DNA of 64,000 nt. Origin: Marinilabiliaceae bacterium. Lineage in GTDB: Bacteria; Bacteroidota; Bacteroidia; Bacteroidales; Marinilabiliaceae. A program made the position numbers and the translations under genes. Below the pieces are notes generated by a model. The model did no database searches. It saw only the letters and a program-made list of their open reading frames with translations, and had not been told where the DNA came from. Below, one piece after another: positions 47,228-57,806 of the stretch. Where the stretch lies: positions 108,436 through 172,435 of the forward strand of contig WRMI01000001.1 in the NCBI GenBank assembly GCA_009777175.1, given 5' to 3'. Positions within the stretch are counted from its first letter, which is position 1, and every line of letters begins with the position of its first letter.

Positions 47228-50200
47228 TTAGTGTTTTATTTCAGCAAGTCGCTTATAACTATTGTATCTCCATTTAGCATTTTCTTCGTTAGCCTTGAAC
47301 AATTCTTTCGCTTCTTCGGGGAAGGATTGCGTTAACGAAGAGTATCGCACTTCTGATTTAAGGAATTCTTGGAATTTAGTCCAATCGGGTTCTTTGCTAT
47401 CGAGTATAAATGGATTTTCGCCTTTTGCTTCTAATGTTGGATTATATCTCCACAAGTGCCAATAACCGCACTCTACAGCAAGTTTCTGTTGCCTTTGTGT
47501 TTTACCCATTCCGGCTTTTAATCCGTGGTTGATACATGGTGAATAAGCAATAATAATTGATGGTCCGTCATAAGCTTCGGCTTCTTTAATAACTTTAAAC
47601 CAATGCGCTTGATTTGCGCCCATCGCAACTTGTGCAACGTAAACATATCCATAACTTGCGGCTATCATTCCTAAATCTTTTTTTCTGATTTTTTTGCCGG
47701 AAGTTGCGAATTTCGCTACTGCACCCGTTGGTGTTGATTTAGATGATTGACCTCCCGTATTTGAATATACTTCTGTATCCATAACAAGAATATTGATATT
47801 CTCGCCCATTGCTAATACGTGGTCTAAACCTCCGAAACCAATGTCATAAGCCCAACCGTCACCGCCGATAACCCAATGTGATTTTTTGACCATATATTGT
47901 TGTAAATCAGTTAATTGTCTGCAATAACTACAATCACACTTCTCTATCAATGGTATTAATTGTTTGGCAATGCGACTCGTTTCGGTAGTACTGTTATTAT
48001 TTTCAATCCAAAGTTTAAAAAGTTCTTTAATTTGGTCAGAACAGCATGTGCATTTTTCTAATGCTTCGGTCATAATTCGTTGTATCCTATCTCGGAGTTG
48101 TGCAACAGCCAAAACTTTTCCTAAGCCATATTCTGCGTTATCTTCAAATAAGGAGTTTGCCCATGCGGGACCGAAACCACTTCTTTTGTGTTTGCAATAT
48201 GGCGTTGCAGGTGCTGAGCCGCCATAAATTGAAGAACAGCCCGTTGCATTGGAAATAATCATCTGTTCACCAAAAAGTTGCGTAAGTGTTTTAATATAAG
48301 GAGTTTCACCGCAACCTGCACAAGCGCCTGAAAACTCAAACAAAGGCTGTGAAAACTGACTATTCTTAACGTTAGATGTAATGTCAACTAACTCATCTTT
48401 GTAAGAAACATTATTTTCCAAATAGTTCCACCTCTCAATTTCGGCATGATGCTTTTCTAATAATTCCATCTCTAATGCCTTTTGTTTAGCGGGACAAACG
48501 TCTGCGCAATTTCCACACCCGTAGCAATCTAATGCTGCGACTTGAATACGGAACTGTAATCCTGCCAATTCTTTACCGTTGGCTTTAATAGTTTCTGTGC
48601 CAGCAGGTGCTTTTGACAACTCTTCTTCGGTCAACAAAAATGGTCGAATTGCAGCGTGAGGACAAACTAATGAACATTGATTACACTGAATACAATTATT
48701 TGGTATCCATTTAGGAATGTGAACCGCAACTCCTCGTTTTTCGTATGCTGTAGTTCCCGCAGGAAATGTACCATCTTCGTAGCCATCAAAAGCGCTTACG
48801 GGTAGTAAATCGCCTTTTTGAGCATTGATAGGTTCGGCAACATTTTTAATAAAATCGGGTATATCTCTTGTGTCTACTTCTTTTGTGAGGGTTATGTTCG
48901 CCCATTCGGCAGGAATATCTACTTTGATAATATCTGCACCGGCATCAACGGCGGCGTAGTTCATTTTAACTATCGCTTCGCCTTTGCGACCATAAGATTT
49001 TTCTATCGCATGTTTCATCTCGGTTACAGCAAAGTCGTAAGGAATTACTTCAGATATCTTAAAGAACGCTGATTGCAAAATTGTGTTAGTTCTGTTTCCG
49101 AGACCTATTTTATCGGCTACTTCGGTTGCATTTATTATATACATCGAAATATTCTTTTCTGCTAATGTTTTTTTAACGTGTGCTGGCAAACGATCTTTTG
49201 TTTCTTCAACACTCCAAGGTGAATTATAAAGGAACGTTCCGCCGTTTTTAATTCCTTTGAGTGTGTCATAAAGTTCAATGTATTTAGGTACGTGAACTGC
49301 AACAAAATCGGGCGTTCCAACAAGATAAGGTGCCATAATAGGTTTATCGCCAAATCTGAGGTGAGAAGAGGTAAATCCGTTTGATTTTTTGCTATCATAA
49401 GCAAAATATGCCTGACTATACTTTTCAGTATTATCACCAATAATTTTTATTGAATTCTTATTAGCCCCTACTGTTCCGTCTGAACCGAGTCCGTAAAATT
49501 TTGCCTCGTAGGTACCTTTTGGTAAAACATTTATTTCAGGTAAAATAGGTAATGACTTATTTGTTACGTCATCTATAATACTGATAGTGAACCTGTTTTT
49601 GGGTTTTTCTTCTGCTAAATTGTTGAAAACTGACAAAATATGTGCGGGCGTTGTATCTTTTGAAGATAAACCATAGCGTCCACCAATTATTAATGGTTTT
49701 TTTGTATCACAACAACATTTACAATTACTTGTAAAAGCCTCAATGACATCTAAATAGAGTGGGTCTCCGTTTGCGCCGGGCTCTTTTGTCCTGTCAAGTA
49801 CGCAAATTCTCTTAACTGTGTCGGGCAAAACATCACACAAATATTTAACCGAAAAGGGTCGATAAAGATGCACGGTAATCATACCTACTTTTTGACCTTC
49901 GCTGTTCAATTTATCTACAACGGTTTTAATAACTTCGGTAATAGAACCCATTGCAATTACAATGTTTGTAGCATCTTTTGCACCGTAGTATGTGAATGGG
50001 GCATAATTACGACCTGTAATTTTGCTCATTTCGTTCAAATAATTGGCAACAAGGTCAGGAATAGCGTCATAAAATTTATTTTGCGCTTCTCGTGTTTGGA
50101 AGAAAATATCGGGGTTTTGCGCTGTTCCACGAGTAACGGAACGTTCGGGGTTAAGTGCTTTATTCCTAAAATTTTGCAATGCTTCGTAATCGATTAATTT

Positions 50201-50782
50201 TGCAAGTGTTTCTTGACGTGCTGGTTCTACTTTTTGCACTTCGTGGGAAGTCCTAAAACCGTCAAAAAAATGCATGAACGGAATACGTCCTTTAATTGCT
50301 GCTAAGTGAGCAACGGGGGCAATATCCATTATTTCTTGTACCGAACCTGTTGCTAACATTGCAAATCCTGTTTGTCGGGCACTCATTACGTCTGAATGGT
50401 CTCCAAAAATTGATAACGCTTGCGCCGCAATGGTGCGGGCAGATACATGAAAAACACCCGGTAACAATTCGCCGGCAATTTTATACATATTTGGAATCAT
50501 AAGCAATAATCCCTGAGATGCGGTATAAGTTGATGTTAGTGCTCCTGCTTGAAGCGAACCATGTACGGTTCCCGCAGCACCCGCCTCAGACTGCATCTCT
50601 ATGACTCTTACGGTCTCGCCGAAAATGTTTTTCCGACCATGTGCAGACCATTCATCAACATTTTCTGCCATGTTTGATGATGGCGTAATAGGATAAATTG
50701 CCGCTACCTCGCTAAACATATAGGCTACGTGCGCAGCAGCATGATTTCCATCACAAGTTATAAACTCTTTCTTTTTTTCCAT
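47228..50782 (-). CDS. nifJ: Pyruvate:ferredoxin (flavodoxin) oxidoreductase
   Basis: A 1184-residue single-chain PFOR that converts pyruvate and CoA to acetyl-CoA, CO2 and reduced ferredoxin, the central pyruvate step of anaerobes. The N-terminal domain has YPITPSSNMAENVDEW. Two [4Fe-4S] motifs follow: CIQCNQCSLVCPH (near 697) and CYGCGNCADVCP (near 755). The C-terminal thiamine-diphosphate domain has CAGCGETPYIK and GGDGWAYDIG followed by NTGGQSS. Length is standard. It is monocistronic, with a promoter element at 50892-50899 and a terminator at 47167-47202. Confidence 0.97.
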   Translation of the reverse strand: MEKKKEFITCDGNHAAAHVAYMFSEVAAIYPITPSSNMAENVDEWSAHGRKNIFGETVRVIEMQSEAGAAGTVHGSLQAGALTSTYTASQGLLLMIPNMYKIAGELLPGVFHVSARTIAAQALSIFGDHSDVMSARQTGFAMLATGSVQEIMDIAPVAHLAAIKGRIPFMHFFDGFRTSHEVQKVEPARQETLAKLIDYEALQNFRNKALNPERSVTRGTAQNPDIFFQTREAQNKFYDAIPDLVANYLNEMSKITGRNYAPFTYYGAKDATNIVIAMGSITEVIKTVVDKLNSEGQKVGMITVHLYRPFSVKYLCDVLPDTVKRICVLDRTKEPGANGDPLYLDVIEAFTSNCKCCCDTKKPLIIGGRYGLSSKDTTPAHILSVFNNLAEEKPKNRFTISIIDDVTNKSLPILPEINVLPKGTYEAKFYGLGSDGTVGANKNSIKIIGDNTEKYSQAYFAYDSKKSNGFTSSHLRFGDKPIMAPYLVGTPDFVAVHVPKYIELYDTLKGIKNGGTFLYNSPWSVEETKDRLPAHVKKTLAEKNISMYIINATEVADKIGLGNRTNTILQSAFFKISEVIPYDFAVTEMKHAIEKSYGRKGEAIVKMNYAAVDAGADIIKVDIPAEWANITLTKEVDTRDIPDFIKNVAEPINAQKGDLLPVSAFDGYEDGTFPAGTTAYEKRGVAVHIPKWIPNNCIQCNQCSLVCPHAAIRPFLLTEEELSKAPAGTETIKANGKELAGLQFRIQVAALDCYGCGNCADVCPAKQKALEMELLEKHHAEIERWNYLENNVSYKDELVDITSNVKNSQFSQPLFEFSGACAGCGETPYIKTLTQLFGEQMIISNATGCSSIYGGSAPATPYCKHKRSGFGPAWANSLFEDNAEYGLGKVLAVAQLRDRIQRIMTEALEKCTCCSDQIKELFKLWIENNNSTTETSRIAKQLIPLIEKCDCSYCRQLTDLQQYMVKKSHWVIGGDGWAYDIGFGGLDHVLAMGENINILVMDTEVYSNTGGQSSKSTPTGAVAKFATSGKKIRKKDLGMIAASYGYVYVAQVAMGANQAHWFKVIKEAEAYDGPSIIIAYSPCINHGLKAGMGKTQRQQKLAVECGYWHLWRYNPTLEAKGENPFILDSKEPDWTKFQEFLKSEVRYSSLTQSFPEEAKELFKANEENAKWRYNSYKRLAEIKH

Positions 50783-50891
50783 TTTTTATACTTAAAAATT
50801 TATTAAATGATTTTATTTTCCGTCACAAAATATTGATATTCAGATATTAAAGTAAATAAAATTCGACTAAAATCAATTATTTTGAGGGCGC

Positions 50892-50899
50892 AAAGATAT
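50892..50899 (-). promoter_or_regulatory. -7 promoter element of the PFOR gene
   Basis: CAAAGATA on the plus strand reads TATCTTTG on the minus strand, 110 bp before the ATG. Confidence 0.55.
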
Positions 50900-50999
50900 A
50901 GCTTTTTTATAAAAAAATGTTTTTTTGAATAAAATATTTTCATTTTGGGATTTTTTCTTAATATAATGTCGGACATCGATGCAAACCCACTCAGAACGA

Positions 51000-51230
51000 C
51001 CGCAGGTGTTGCCTCTACAAAGAATGCCCAATAATCACAAGTTGATATATGTTGATATTTAAAGCTTTGTGTACTTTGTGAAAACACTTTGTGTACTTTG
51101 TGGTAAGCAATATTATTTTTGGGATAGGACATTGCAGTGGTCGCATTCCTTACAGAATGCTGGTTACTTGCCATGCTATTTTTCTAACGAGCGATGCATT
51201 CCTAACAGAATGCAAAAAAGCAAAATCCGT
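51000..51230. repeat. Dispersed repeat copy with GCATTC palindromes
   Basis: CACAAGTTGATATATGTTGA plus TATT (51036-51059) is the exact reverse complement of 56621-56644, and similarity extends into the flanking 'ctttgtgtactttgtg' words. Two GCATTC...GAATGC palindromes lie at about 51144-51161 and 51195-51212. Apart from these and the two promoter elements, 50783-51426 shows no gene. Confidence 0.75.
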
Positions 51231-51358
51231 ATTAAAATGGATAAAATATAATCCGCGACAATCATTCAAATCCGTTCAATCTGCGTATCCCCAAATAATA
51301 CAAAAAAATTTTTTCTAATAATTTTTATTATAACCATCTATAATTAAAAAAAATCATC

Positions 51359-51366
51359 TACCTTTG
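51359..51366 (+). promoter_or_regulatory. -7 promoter element of the glycogen synthase/phosphorylase gene
   Basis: TACCTTTG matches TAnnTTTG, 60 bp before the ATG at 51427. Confidence 0.6.
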
Positions 51367-51426
51367 CAAATTATTTTTTAATCAAAATGGCATAATAATT
51401 GTCTTAATTGACTGAAATTTAACAAC

Positions 51427-54400
51427 ATGTTAAAACCTGATTTTCTTTTTCAAACGAGTTGGGAAGTATGCAATAAAATGGGCGGAATTCACACCGTTCT
51501 GGCTTCTCAATCTGAAACTCTTTACAAATTTTTGAAAGAGCGATTAATATTCATTGGTCCAGATGTTTGGATGGGACCCAAAAATAATCCAGAATTTATC
51601 CCCGATGATACAATTTATTCAGATTTGATAGAAAATATCAAGTCGGAAGGTATCAGAGTAAGGATAGGTAGGTGGAATGTACCGGGCAAACCCGTTGCTA
51701 TTCTCATAGATTTTAGCCCTTTTTTAGCTCAAAAGAACGAAATTTTGTCATATTATTGGGAAAAATATCTTGTAGACAGTATTTCTGGGCATTGGGACTA
51801 TATTGAGTCTGTGATTTTTGGATATGCCGCAGGAGTAGTTATTGAAAAATTCTGCAAATATTATCTCGATATAAATGATAGAGTAATTGCGCATTTTCAC
51901 GAGTGGCAAACAGGAAGTGGAGCATTGTATCTTAACGACAAACTTCCCCAAGTGGGAACAGCATTTACTACGCATGCAACTGTTGTGGGACGTTCTTTGG
52001 CAGGAAACAGAATTCCTATTTATGACAATCTTTCAACATTTAACGGTGATGTCAAAGCACGTGAACTAAACGTAACAGCAAAACATTCCTTAGAAAAAAC
52101 TACCGCAAATCAGGTCGATAGTTTTACAACCGTTTCAGAAATAACAGCAAGAGAATGTAAACAGTTGTTAGACAAAAAAGTGGACGTTGTTACTCCAAAT
52201 GGTTTCGAAAATAGTTTCGTTCCCAAAGGAGATGATTATATAAACAAACGGAAATTAGCCCGACAAAAACTGCGCGAAGTTGCATCAGCACTTTTAGGAC
52301 ACGCAATTGACGAAAATATTATGATGATTGCCACAAGCGGACGGTACGAATATCGGAACAAAGGAGTAGATATTTATCTCGAAGCATTGAAAATTGTAAA
52401 CGAACTGCAAAATTCTCCTAAAAAAATATTGGCATTTGCATTAATACCCGCAAATACTAACGGGGCAAGAAAAGACCTGAAATCAAAACTTGCAGGCGAA
52501 ATAGACGAAACATTCCTGCCATTCCCTTTTTTAACCCACGGTTTGAACGCTATTGAACACGATGCAATTATAAATAAAGTCCAAGAAATTCATTTAAGCA
52601 ACGAATCAGACGAAACTGTAAATTTCATTTTCATACCTTGCTATTTGAACGGCGACGACGGCATCTTTGACATGCCTTATTATGATCTTTTGATGGGAAT
52701 GGATCTTACAATATTTCCATCTTATTACGAGCCTTGGGGTTATACTCCTCTCGAAAGCATCGCCTTTGGAATACCCACAATTACAACTACTTTAACAGGA
52801 TTTGGAGTTTGGGCGTTGCAATTTTCCAAAAACATAAAAGAAGGCGTTGAAATTGTGAACAGGAACGATATAAATGAAAACGAAGTAGCACTAAAAATCG
52901 CTAATACAATCATTGAGTTTGCTAACAAAACACCCGACGAAACATTAAAAATAAAAGAAAATTGTTTAAATCTTGCCGCTCAATTAGAATGGAAATTAAT
53001 AATAAATAATTACTATATTGCTTATAATAATGCGTTAACAGAAGTTAGAAAACGAAGAAATAAATTTACTATGTATCAAAAAGAAACAAAAACCAAAACA
53101 ATGTTTGATAAATACATTTCACCTACATGGAAGAAATTGATTATCAAATCGAAATTGCCCGACAGGTTAGAAGTTCTTCACGAACTATCTCGAAACCTTT
53201 GGTGGACATGGAACTATGAAGCTTTAGAGATTTTCGAACAAATTGACGAAAAATTATGGGAAACCGTCAAAAGAAATCCTATCCAATTATTAGAAAAAGT
53301 CTCTTATAACAGGCTTAACGATTTATCGAAAGATGCAAATTTTTTGAAAAATTTAGATTCATTATATGCAAAATTTAGGGCATATATGGAAAAACCAATG
53401 GATGTAACTCCCTCAATCGCTTATTTCAGCATGGAGTATGGAGTGAATGACGTTCTGAAAATATTTTCGGGCGGACTCGGAATTTTAGCAGGAGACTACC
53501 TTAAAGAAGCAAGCGACAAAGGTGTCAATATCACAGCAATAGGGCTTCTTTATAGGTATGGTTATTTTACTCAAACACTTACATTAGATGGAAATCAAAA
53601 TGCTAAGTATGAAATGCAGGAATTTTCAAAATTACCCGTCGAAGAGATGCGAAATGAGGCAGGTGAGCAAGTTCACATAAAAATCGACTTGCCCGGACGC
53701 GAAGTAAACGTTGCAGTGTGGAAAGCACAAATTGGACGAATTACACTCTATTTGCTTGATACAGATATCCCTTTAAATTCGCAACACGACAGAGAAATCA
53801 CTCACATGCTCTACGGCGGTGATTGGGAAAACAGGCTTAAACAAGAAATTTTGCTCGGAATTGGAGGTGTCAGACTTTTAAAACAACTCGGCATTGAACC
53901 CGACTTATACCATTGCAACGAAGGACACGCCGCTTTGCTTAACCTTGAACGGTTACTTTATCTCGTAGAAGATAGGTTTACTTTCCCCGAAGCATTAGAA
54001 ATTGTTAAAGCATCATCTTTATTTACAACTCATACTCCCGTTCCTGCGGGACACGACTTGTTCGAAGAAGGTCTGTTTCGTGCTTATTTCAGAAATATTA
54101 ACGAAAAATTGCACATTAGCTGGGACGAATTTATGGAACTTGGTAGAGAAGGAAATCATGAAAATGAAAAATTTTCAATGAGCATATTCGCCGCTAAAAC
54201 TGCATATCAGACTAACTGCGTCAGTTGGTTACACGGTGAAGTTACTAAAAAAATGTTTAGCGGACTATGGAAAGGATATTTCCCCGAAGAACTCCCAATT
54301 GGATACGTAACAAACGGTGTTCATTACGGAACGTGGACAGCATCCGAATTTAGAAAACTTTATGAAAAAGAGTTCGGTAGCAACTTTATTGACGACGTTT

Positions 54401-55647
54401 CTGATAAAACGAAATGGGAAAAAATTTATAAAGTTTCTGACGAAGCAATTTGGAATATTAGGAAACAACTTAAGAAAAAATTGATCAATAATATCAAATT
54501 CAGATTGCAAAAAAGTATGATTGAGCAGCATTACGATCCATCTCATATTGTGAACGTTATGGAAACTATTCGTGAGGATGCCCTTACTATTGGTTTTGCA
54601 CGTAGGTTTGCCACTTATAAGCGCGCTCATCTTTTGTTTCGCGATATAGAACGCTTAAAGACAATTGTGAACAACCCTGAAAAACCCGTTCAATTTATTT
54701 ATGCCGGAAAAGCGCACCCCGCCGACGGAATGGGACAAGATTTAATCAAAAGAATTGTCGATATATCAAAACGACCCGAATTTGTTGGAAAAATCATATT
54801 TTTAGAAAATTATGATATGGAATTGGCGAGACGGTTAGTCAGTGGCGTTGACGTTTGGCTTAATACACCAACACGACCCTTAGAAGCATCGGGTACAAGC
54901 GGACAAAAAGCCGAACTTAACGGTGTCTTAAATCTTAGCGTTTTAGACGGATGGTGGTACGAAGGTTACAAAGAAGACGCTGGATGGGCTATTACGGACA
55001 AACAATCTTTTGAAAACCCCGAATTCCAAGACGAACTTGACGCTAATACTATTTATCGTATCATCGAAGACAAAGTTATTCCATTCTATTTTGATACCGA
55101 CCACAAAGGAATTTCATCGGGATGGGTGAAATATATAAAAAATTCTATTGCTCAAATTGCACCCGAATATACTACAAGAAGGATGATAAACGACTATATT
55201 AGTAAGTTTTATACTCCAATGTACACTCATTCGGAAAAATTGAAGGCAGATGACTTTAATCTAATTCGAGAACTTGCCGATTGGAAAAGATTAGTACTCA
55301 ACGGATGGGACTATATTGAAGTTTTGGAAGTTCAAGTCCCCGATATTGGTAAGCACGAAGTTGGAATAGGTGAATTTTACGTGGTTGACGTAAAACTTGA
55401 CCTGAAAAAACTTGCATCATTAGATTTTGGTTTAGAGATGGTTATCGCCGAAGCATCCGACGACGACTTTCCTAAAATATTACAAACAGTGCAGTTTACA
55501 ATTACCAATAAAGAAGGTTCGATAGTTGATTATCATTTAAGTAACGAGTTAAATTATCCGGGCGTATTCAAATTTGGATTAAGATTATATCCCAAAAATG
55601 ATTTGTTAGCGTTTAGGCAAGATTTTAGTTTGGTACGATGGGTGTGA
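51427..55647 (+). CDS. Fused GT3 glycogen synthase / GT35 alpha-glucan phosphorylase
   Basis: A 1406-residue two-enzyme fusion. Residues 1 to about 545 form a eukaryote-like GT3 glycogen synthase: EVCNKMGGIHTVL, AHFHEWQTGSGALYL, GRYEYRNKGVDIYLEAL and PSYYEPWGYTPLE. From about 560 comes an alpha-glucan phosphorylase of the DUF3417 type: ELSRNLWWTWN, AYFSMEYGVND, HCNEGHAALL, and the PLP-binding Lys in EASGTSGQKAELNGVLNLS. One half would elongate glycogen from a sugar nucleotide, the other would release glucose-1-phosphate. An internal ATG lies in the linker (MYQKETKTKT). No branching or debranching enzyme gene is nearby. The rpe gene follows 65 bp later. Confidence 0.92.
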   Translation: MLKPDFLFQTSWEVCNKMGGIHTVLASQSETLYKFLKERLIFIGPDVWMGPKNNPEFIPDDTIYSDLIENIKSEGIRVRIGRWNVPGKPVAILIDFSPFLAQKNEILSYYWEKYLVDSISGHWDYIESVIFGYAAGVVIEKFCKYYLDINDRVIAHFHEWQTGSGALYLNDKLPQVGTAFTTHATVVGRSLAGNRIPIYDNLSTFNGDVKARELNVTAKHSLEKTTANQVDSFTTVSEITARECKQLLDKKVDVVTPNGFENSFVPKGDDYINKRKLARQKLREVASALLGHAIDENIMMIATSGRYEYRNKGVDIYLEALKIVNELQNSPKKILAFALIPANTNGARKDLKSKLAGEIDETFLPFPFLTHGLNAIEHDAIINKVQEIHLSNESDETVNFIFIPCYLNGDDGIFDMPYYDLLMGMDLTIFPSYYEPWGYTPLESIAFGIPTITTTLTGFGVWALQFSKNIKEGVEIVNRNDINENEVALKIANTIIEFANKTPDETLKIKENCLNLAAQLEWKLIINNYYIAYNNALTEVRKRRNKFTMYQKETKTKTMFDKYISPTWKKLIIKSKLPDRLEVLHELSRNLWWTWNYEALEIFEQIDEKLWETVKRNPIQLLEKVSYNRLNDLSKDANFLKNLDSLYAKFRAYMEKPMDVTPSIAYFSMEYGVNDVLKIFSGGLGILAGDYLKEASDKGVNITAIGLLYRYGYFTQTLTLDGNQNAKYEMQEFSKLPVEEMRNEAGEQVHIKIDLPGREVNVAVWKAQIGRITLYLLDTDIPLNSQHDREITHMLYGGDWENRLKQEILLGIGGVRLLKQLGIEPDLYHCNEGHAALLNLERLLYLVEDRFTFPEALEIVKASSLFTTHTPVPAGHDLFEEGLFRAYFRNINEKLHISWDEFMELGREGNHENEKFSMSIFAAKTAYQTNCVSWLHGEVTKKMFSGLWKGYFPEELPIGYVTNGVHYGTWTASEFRKLYEKEFGSNFIDDVSDKTKWEKIYKVSDEAIWNIRKQLKKKLINNIKFRLQKSMIEQHYDPSHIVNVMETIREDALTIGFARRFATYKRAHLLFRDIERLKTIVNNPEKPVQFIYAGKAHPADGMGQDLIKRIVDISKRPEFVGKIIFLENYDMELARRLVSGVDVWLNTPTRPLEASGTSGQKAELNGVLNLSVLDGWWYEGYKEDAGWAITDKQSFENPEFQDELDANTIYRIIEDKVIPFYFDTDHKGISSGWVKYIKNSIAQIAPEYTTRRMINDYISKFYTPMYTHSEKLKADDFNLIRELADWKRLVLNGWDYIEVLEVQVPDIGKHEVGIGEFYVVDVKLDLKKLASLDFGLEMVIAEASDDDFPKILQTVQFTITNKEGSIVDYHLSNELNYPGVFKFGLRLYPKNDLLAFRQDFSLVRWV

Positions 55648-55699
55648 AAAATAGGTAGAACTATATAAGCCGTATTATTGTTAATTTGGAAAGATAATC

Positions 55700-55707
55700 T
55701 ATTTTTG
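55700..55707 (+). promoter_or_regulatory. -7 promoter element of rpe
   Basis: TATTTTTG matches TAnnTTTG, only 5 bp before the ATG at 55713, so the transcript would be nearly leaderless. Confidence 0.5.
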
Positions 55708-55712
55708 CAGTT

Positions 55713-56375
55713 ATGAAAATAAAAAAAATGATAGCACCATCTTTGTTGTCGGGTGATTTTTTAAATTTGCACAAAGATATTGAAATGGTTAATAATAGTG
55801 ATGCCGATTGGTTTCATCTTGATATAATGGACGGAGTTTTTGTTCCGAATATTTCCTTCGGAATTCCAATTGTAGAAGCAATTAAGCAAATTGCAACAAA
55901 GCCATTAGACGTACATTTGATGATTGTTCAACCCGAAAAATATATCAAATCGTTCCGCAACGCAGGCGCAGATATTATTAACGTACATTACGAAGCATGT
56001 ACTCATTTGCATCGCACAATAGAAGAAATTCATGCCACCGGTGCCAAAGCGGCTGTAACAATTAATCCGCACACATCTGTAAATCTTTTGGAGGATATTG
56101 TTTCCATGGTAGATATGGTTTTGGTAATGTCGGTTAATCCAGGTTTTGGAGGTCAATCTTTTATTGAAAATTCATTTAAAAAAATTGAACGCCTCAAAGA
56201 GATTATTTTAAGAAAAAACAGTCCATCGCTTATTGAAGTAGATGGTGGCATCAATTCCTCAAACGCACCGTTATTATTCAAATCGGGTGCTGATATACTT
56301 GTTTCAGGGAATTTTATTTTTAAATCTGCTGATCCGATTCAAACAATAAGAGAATTGAAATTTTGTAGAGGTTAA
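55713..56375 (+). CDS. rpe: Ribulose-phosphate 3-epimerase
   Basis: A 220-residue TIM-barrel enzyme of the pentose phosphate pathway that interconverts ribulose-5-phosphate and xylulose-5-phosphate. Visible motifs: IAPSLLSGDF, FHLDIMDGVFVPNISFG (metal His and Asp), LDVHLMI, MSVNPGFGGQSF and IEVDGGIN (second Asp). The start could be this ATG or the one at 55728 (MIAPSLL). It probably has its own promoter at 55700-55707. Confidence 0.96.
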   Translation: MKIKKMIAPSLLSGDFLNLHKDIEMVNNSDADWFHLDIMDGVFVPNISFGIPIVEAIKQIATKPLDVHLMIVQPEKYIKSFRNAGADIINVHYEACTHLHRTIEEIHATGAKAAVTINPHTSVNLLEDIVSMVDMVLVMSVNPGFGGQSFIENSFKKIERLKEIILRKNSPSLIEVDGGINSSNAPLLFKSGADILVSGNFIFKSADPIQTIRELKFCRG

Positions 56376-56520
56376 AAGATATCTGAAATATAAAACTATT
56401 AAGGGAACCTTCAAAAATAAGGGTTAAGAAAAATGAACGAATATTTTTTATATAAATCCTAAAATGATGTCAGTGAAATTCTAAGTACAAAAAAAATTAT
56501 AAGATTGGGCACTCTGAAAA

Positions 56521-56690
56521 GCTCTATTACTTTACCACAAGGGTCACAAAGGTTTTGGTTATTGAATTTATTGAAATTGTTATTGAGTTTACCGAAATAC
56601 ACAAAGGACACAAAGCAATAAATATCAACATATATCAACTTGTGCTCGTTGTGCATTCTTTGTGTACTTTGTGTTAGAAAACCTTTTTCG
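56521..56690. repeat. 'cacaaagg' dispersed repeat copy
   Basis: It contains 'ccacaagggtcacaaagg', 'ttattgaatttattgaaattg', 'accgaaatacacaaaggaca' and 'aatatcaacatatatcaact', the last an exact inverted match of 51036-51059. No gene is seen in 56376-56704. Confidence 0.75.
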
Positions 56691-56704
56691 GAGTGGACTC
56701 AAGA

Positions 56705-57697
56705 TTATTTTTTGTTCTTTTTATAATCTTCTACTAAGCCGTTAGTGAGCCAATTAGCAAGAGCTTGTCTGTTAGATTCTAAAACGAAACGCTTTTGGTC
56801 TCTTTCGTTACGAATATTTCCGAGTTCTACAAAAATTGCGACGGGATTAGTGTTTTTTAACATATAAAGATTTCTAATTGTGGCAGTTCCTGAAAAACCA
56901 CGACCTGGCTGATGTTTTTTATAACTTTTTTCAAAAGTATTGAGAAGAGTTTCGGCAGTTTCCTTCCCTTTTTTGCTATTTTCGTGATAATAAAAGAAAA
57001 CATCTAACTGTTTTTTAACACTTCGGCTATCAAGATGAATTTCAATACATCGCTGATATGTAGATTTTTCCTTTTTATAGAGTTCATTAATGACATCGCA
57101 TCTTTGCTTTAGTCGCTTGTTTTGGTCTAACGGGATTGGCTCACCCATAACCGTTTCATCTTTACTTGGTCTCAAATAAGTTTCAGAACGAATTCCATCA
57201 TTGGGATCTTGTACTATAATGTGAACAGTTGCGCCCTTTTGCATCAAATTTTTTGCTAAACGCAAAATAATATCGTAAGCATACTCATCTTCATATAGTT
57301 TCAATTTTCCGTGGTCGCCAATTGCGCCTGGGTCGGGACCGCCGTGTCCGCTGACTAAATAAAAAACAGCACCTTTTAAGTCGTTGTCTGTTAAGGTAAG
57401 TTCTTGGTGTTCTTTTCCAAAAATAGGAACAATCCATTTTTTTGTAGATGAAGGCAAAGTATATGTTTTGTGTAGCAACAACCCACCGTCAGCACCAAAT
57501 TTCCCTTTGTTTAATTCTTTAAATTCTTCAATATGTTCAGTTGAAAGATTATGCCTTTTTAAAAATGACAAAATACCATCACCGGGAGAAGGTTTTGCTT
57601 TTATTAATTCAGATTGGGATTGAGCCGCAATATTTAAGCACGAGATGAAAAAAAATATGATAGAAAAAAATTTTATCAAAAATGCTTTTTTATTCAT
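56705..57697 (-). CDS. N-acetylmuramoyl-L-alanine amidase (Amidase_3 family)
   Basis: A 330-residue secreted zinc amidase that cuts the bond between N-acetylmuramic acid and the stem peptide in peptidoglycan. A signal peptide of about 25 residues precedes a region of about 95 residues with possible LysM-like character (GDGILSFLKRHNLS). The catalytic domain shows VSGHGGPDPGAIG (first zinc His), EDEYAYDI (Glu), IEIHLDS (second His) and FVELGNIRN (catalytic Glu). The GHGG and EIHLD contexts differ slightly from the usual GHGG(x)D and SIHAN, but all ligands are present. Confidence 0.88.
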   Translation of the reverse strand: MNKKAFLIKFFSIIFFFISCLNIAAQSQSELIKAKPSPGDGILSFLKRHNLSTEHIEEFKELNKGKFGADGGLLLHKTYTLPSSTKKWIVPIFGKEHQELTLTDNDLKGAVFYLVSGHGGPDPGAIGDHGKLKLYEDEYAYDIILRLAKNLMQKGATVHIIVQDPNDGIRSETYLRPSKDETVMGEPIPLDQNKRLKQRCDVINELYKKEKSTYQRCIEIHLDSRSVKKQLDVFFYYHENSKKGKETAETLLNTFEKSYKKHQPGRGFSGTATIRNLYMLKNTNPVAIFVELGNIRNERDQKRFVLESNRQALANWLTNGLVEDYKKNKK

Positions 57698-57736
57698 TTT
57701 TAAATGCTTATGTATTAAAATTCCTTAAATATAATG

Positions 57737-57744
57737 CAAAAATA
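57737..57744 (-). promoter_or_regulatory. -7 promoter element of the amidase gene
   Basis: CAAAAATA on the plus strand reads TATTTTTG on the minus strand, 40 bp before the ATG. Confidence 0.55.
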
Positions 57745-57806
57745 GTAAATTTCAAATAAAAAAACAAAAATTTATCAAATTATTTTTTTTTCTCAAAAAA
57801 AGAAAA

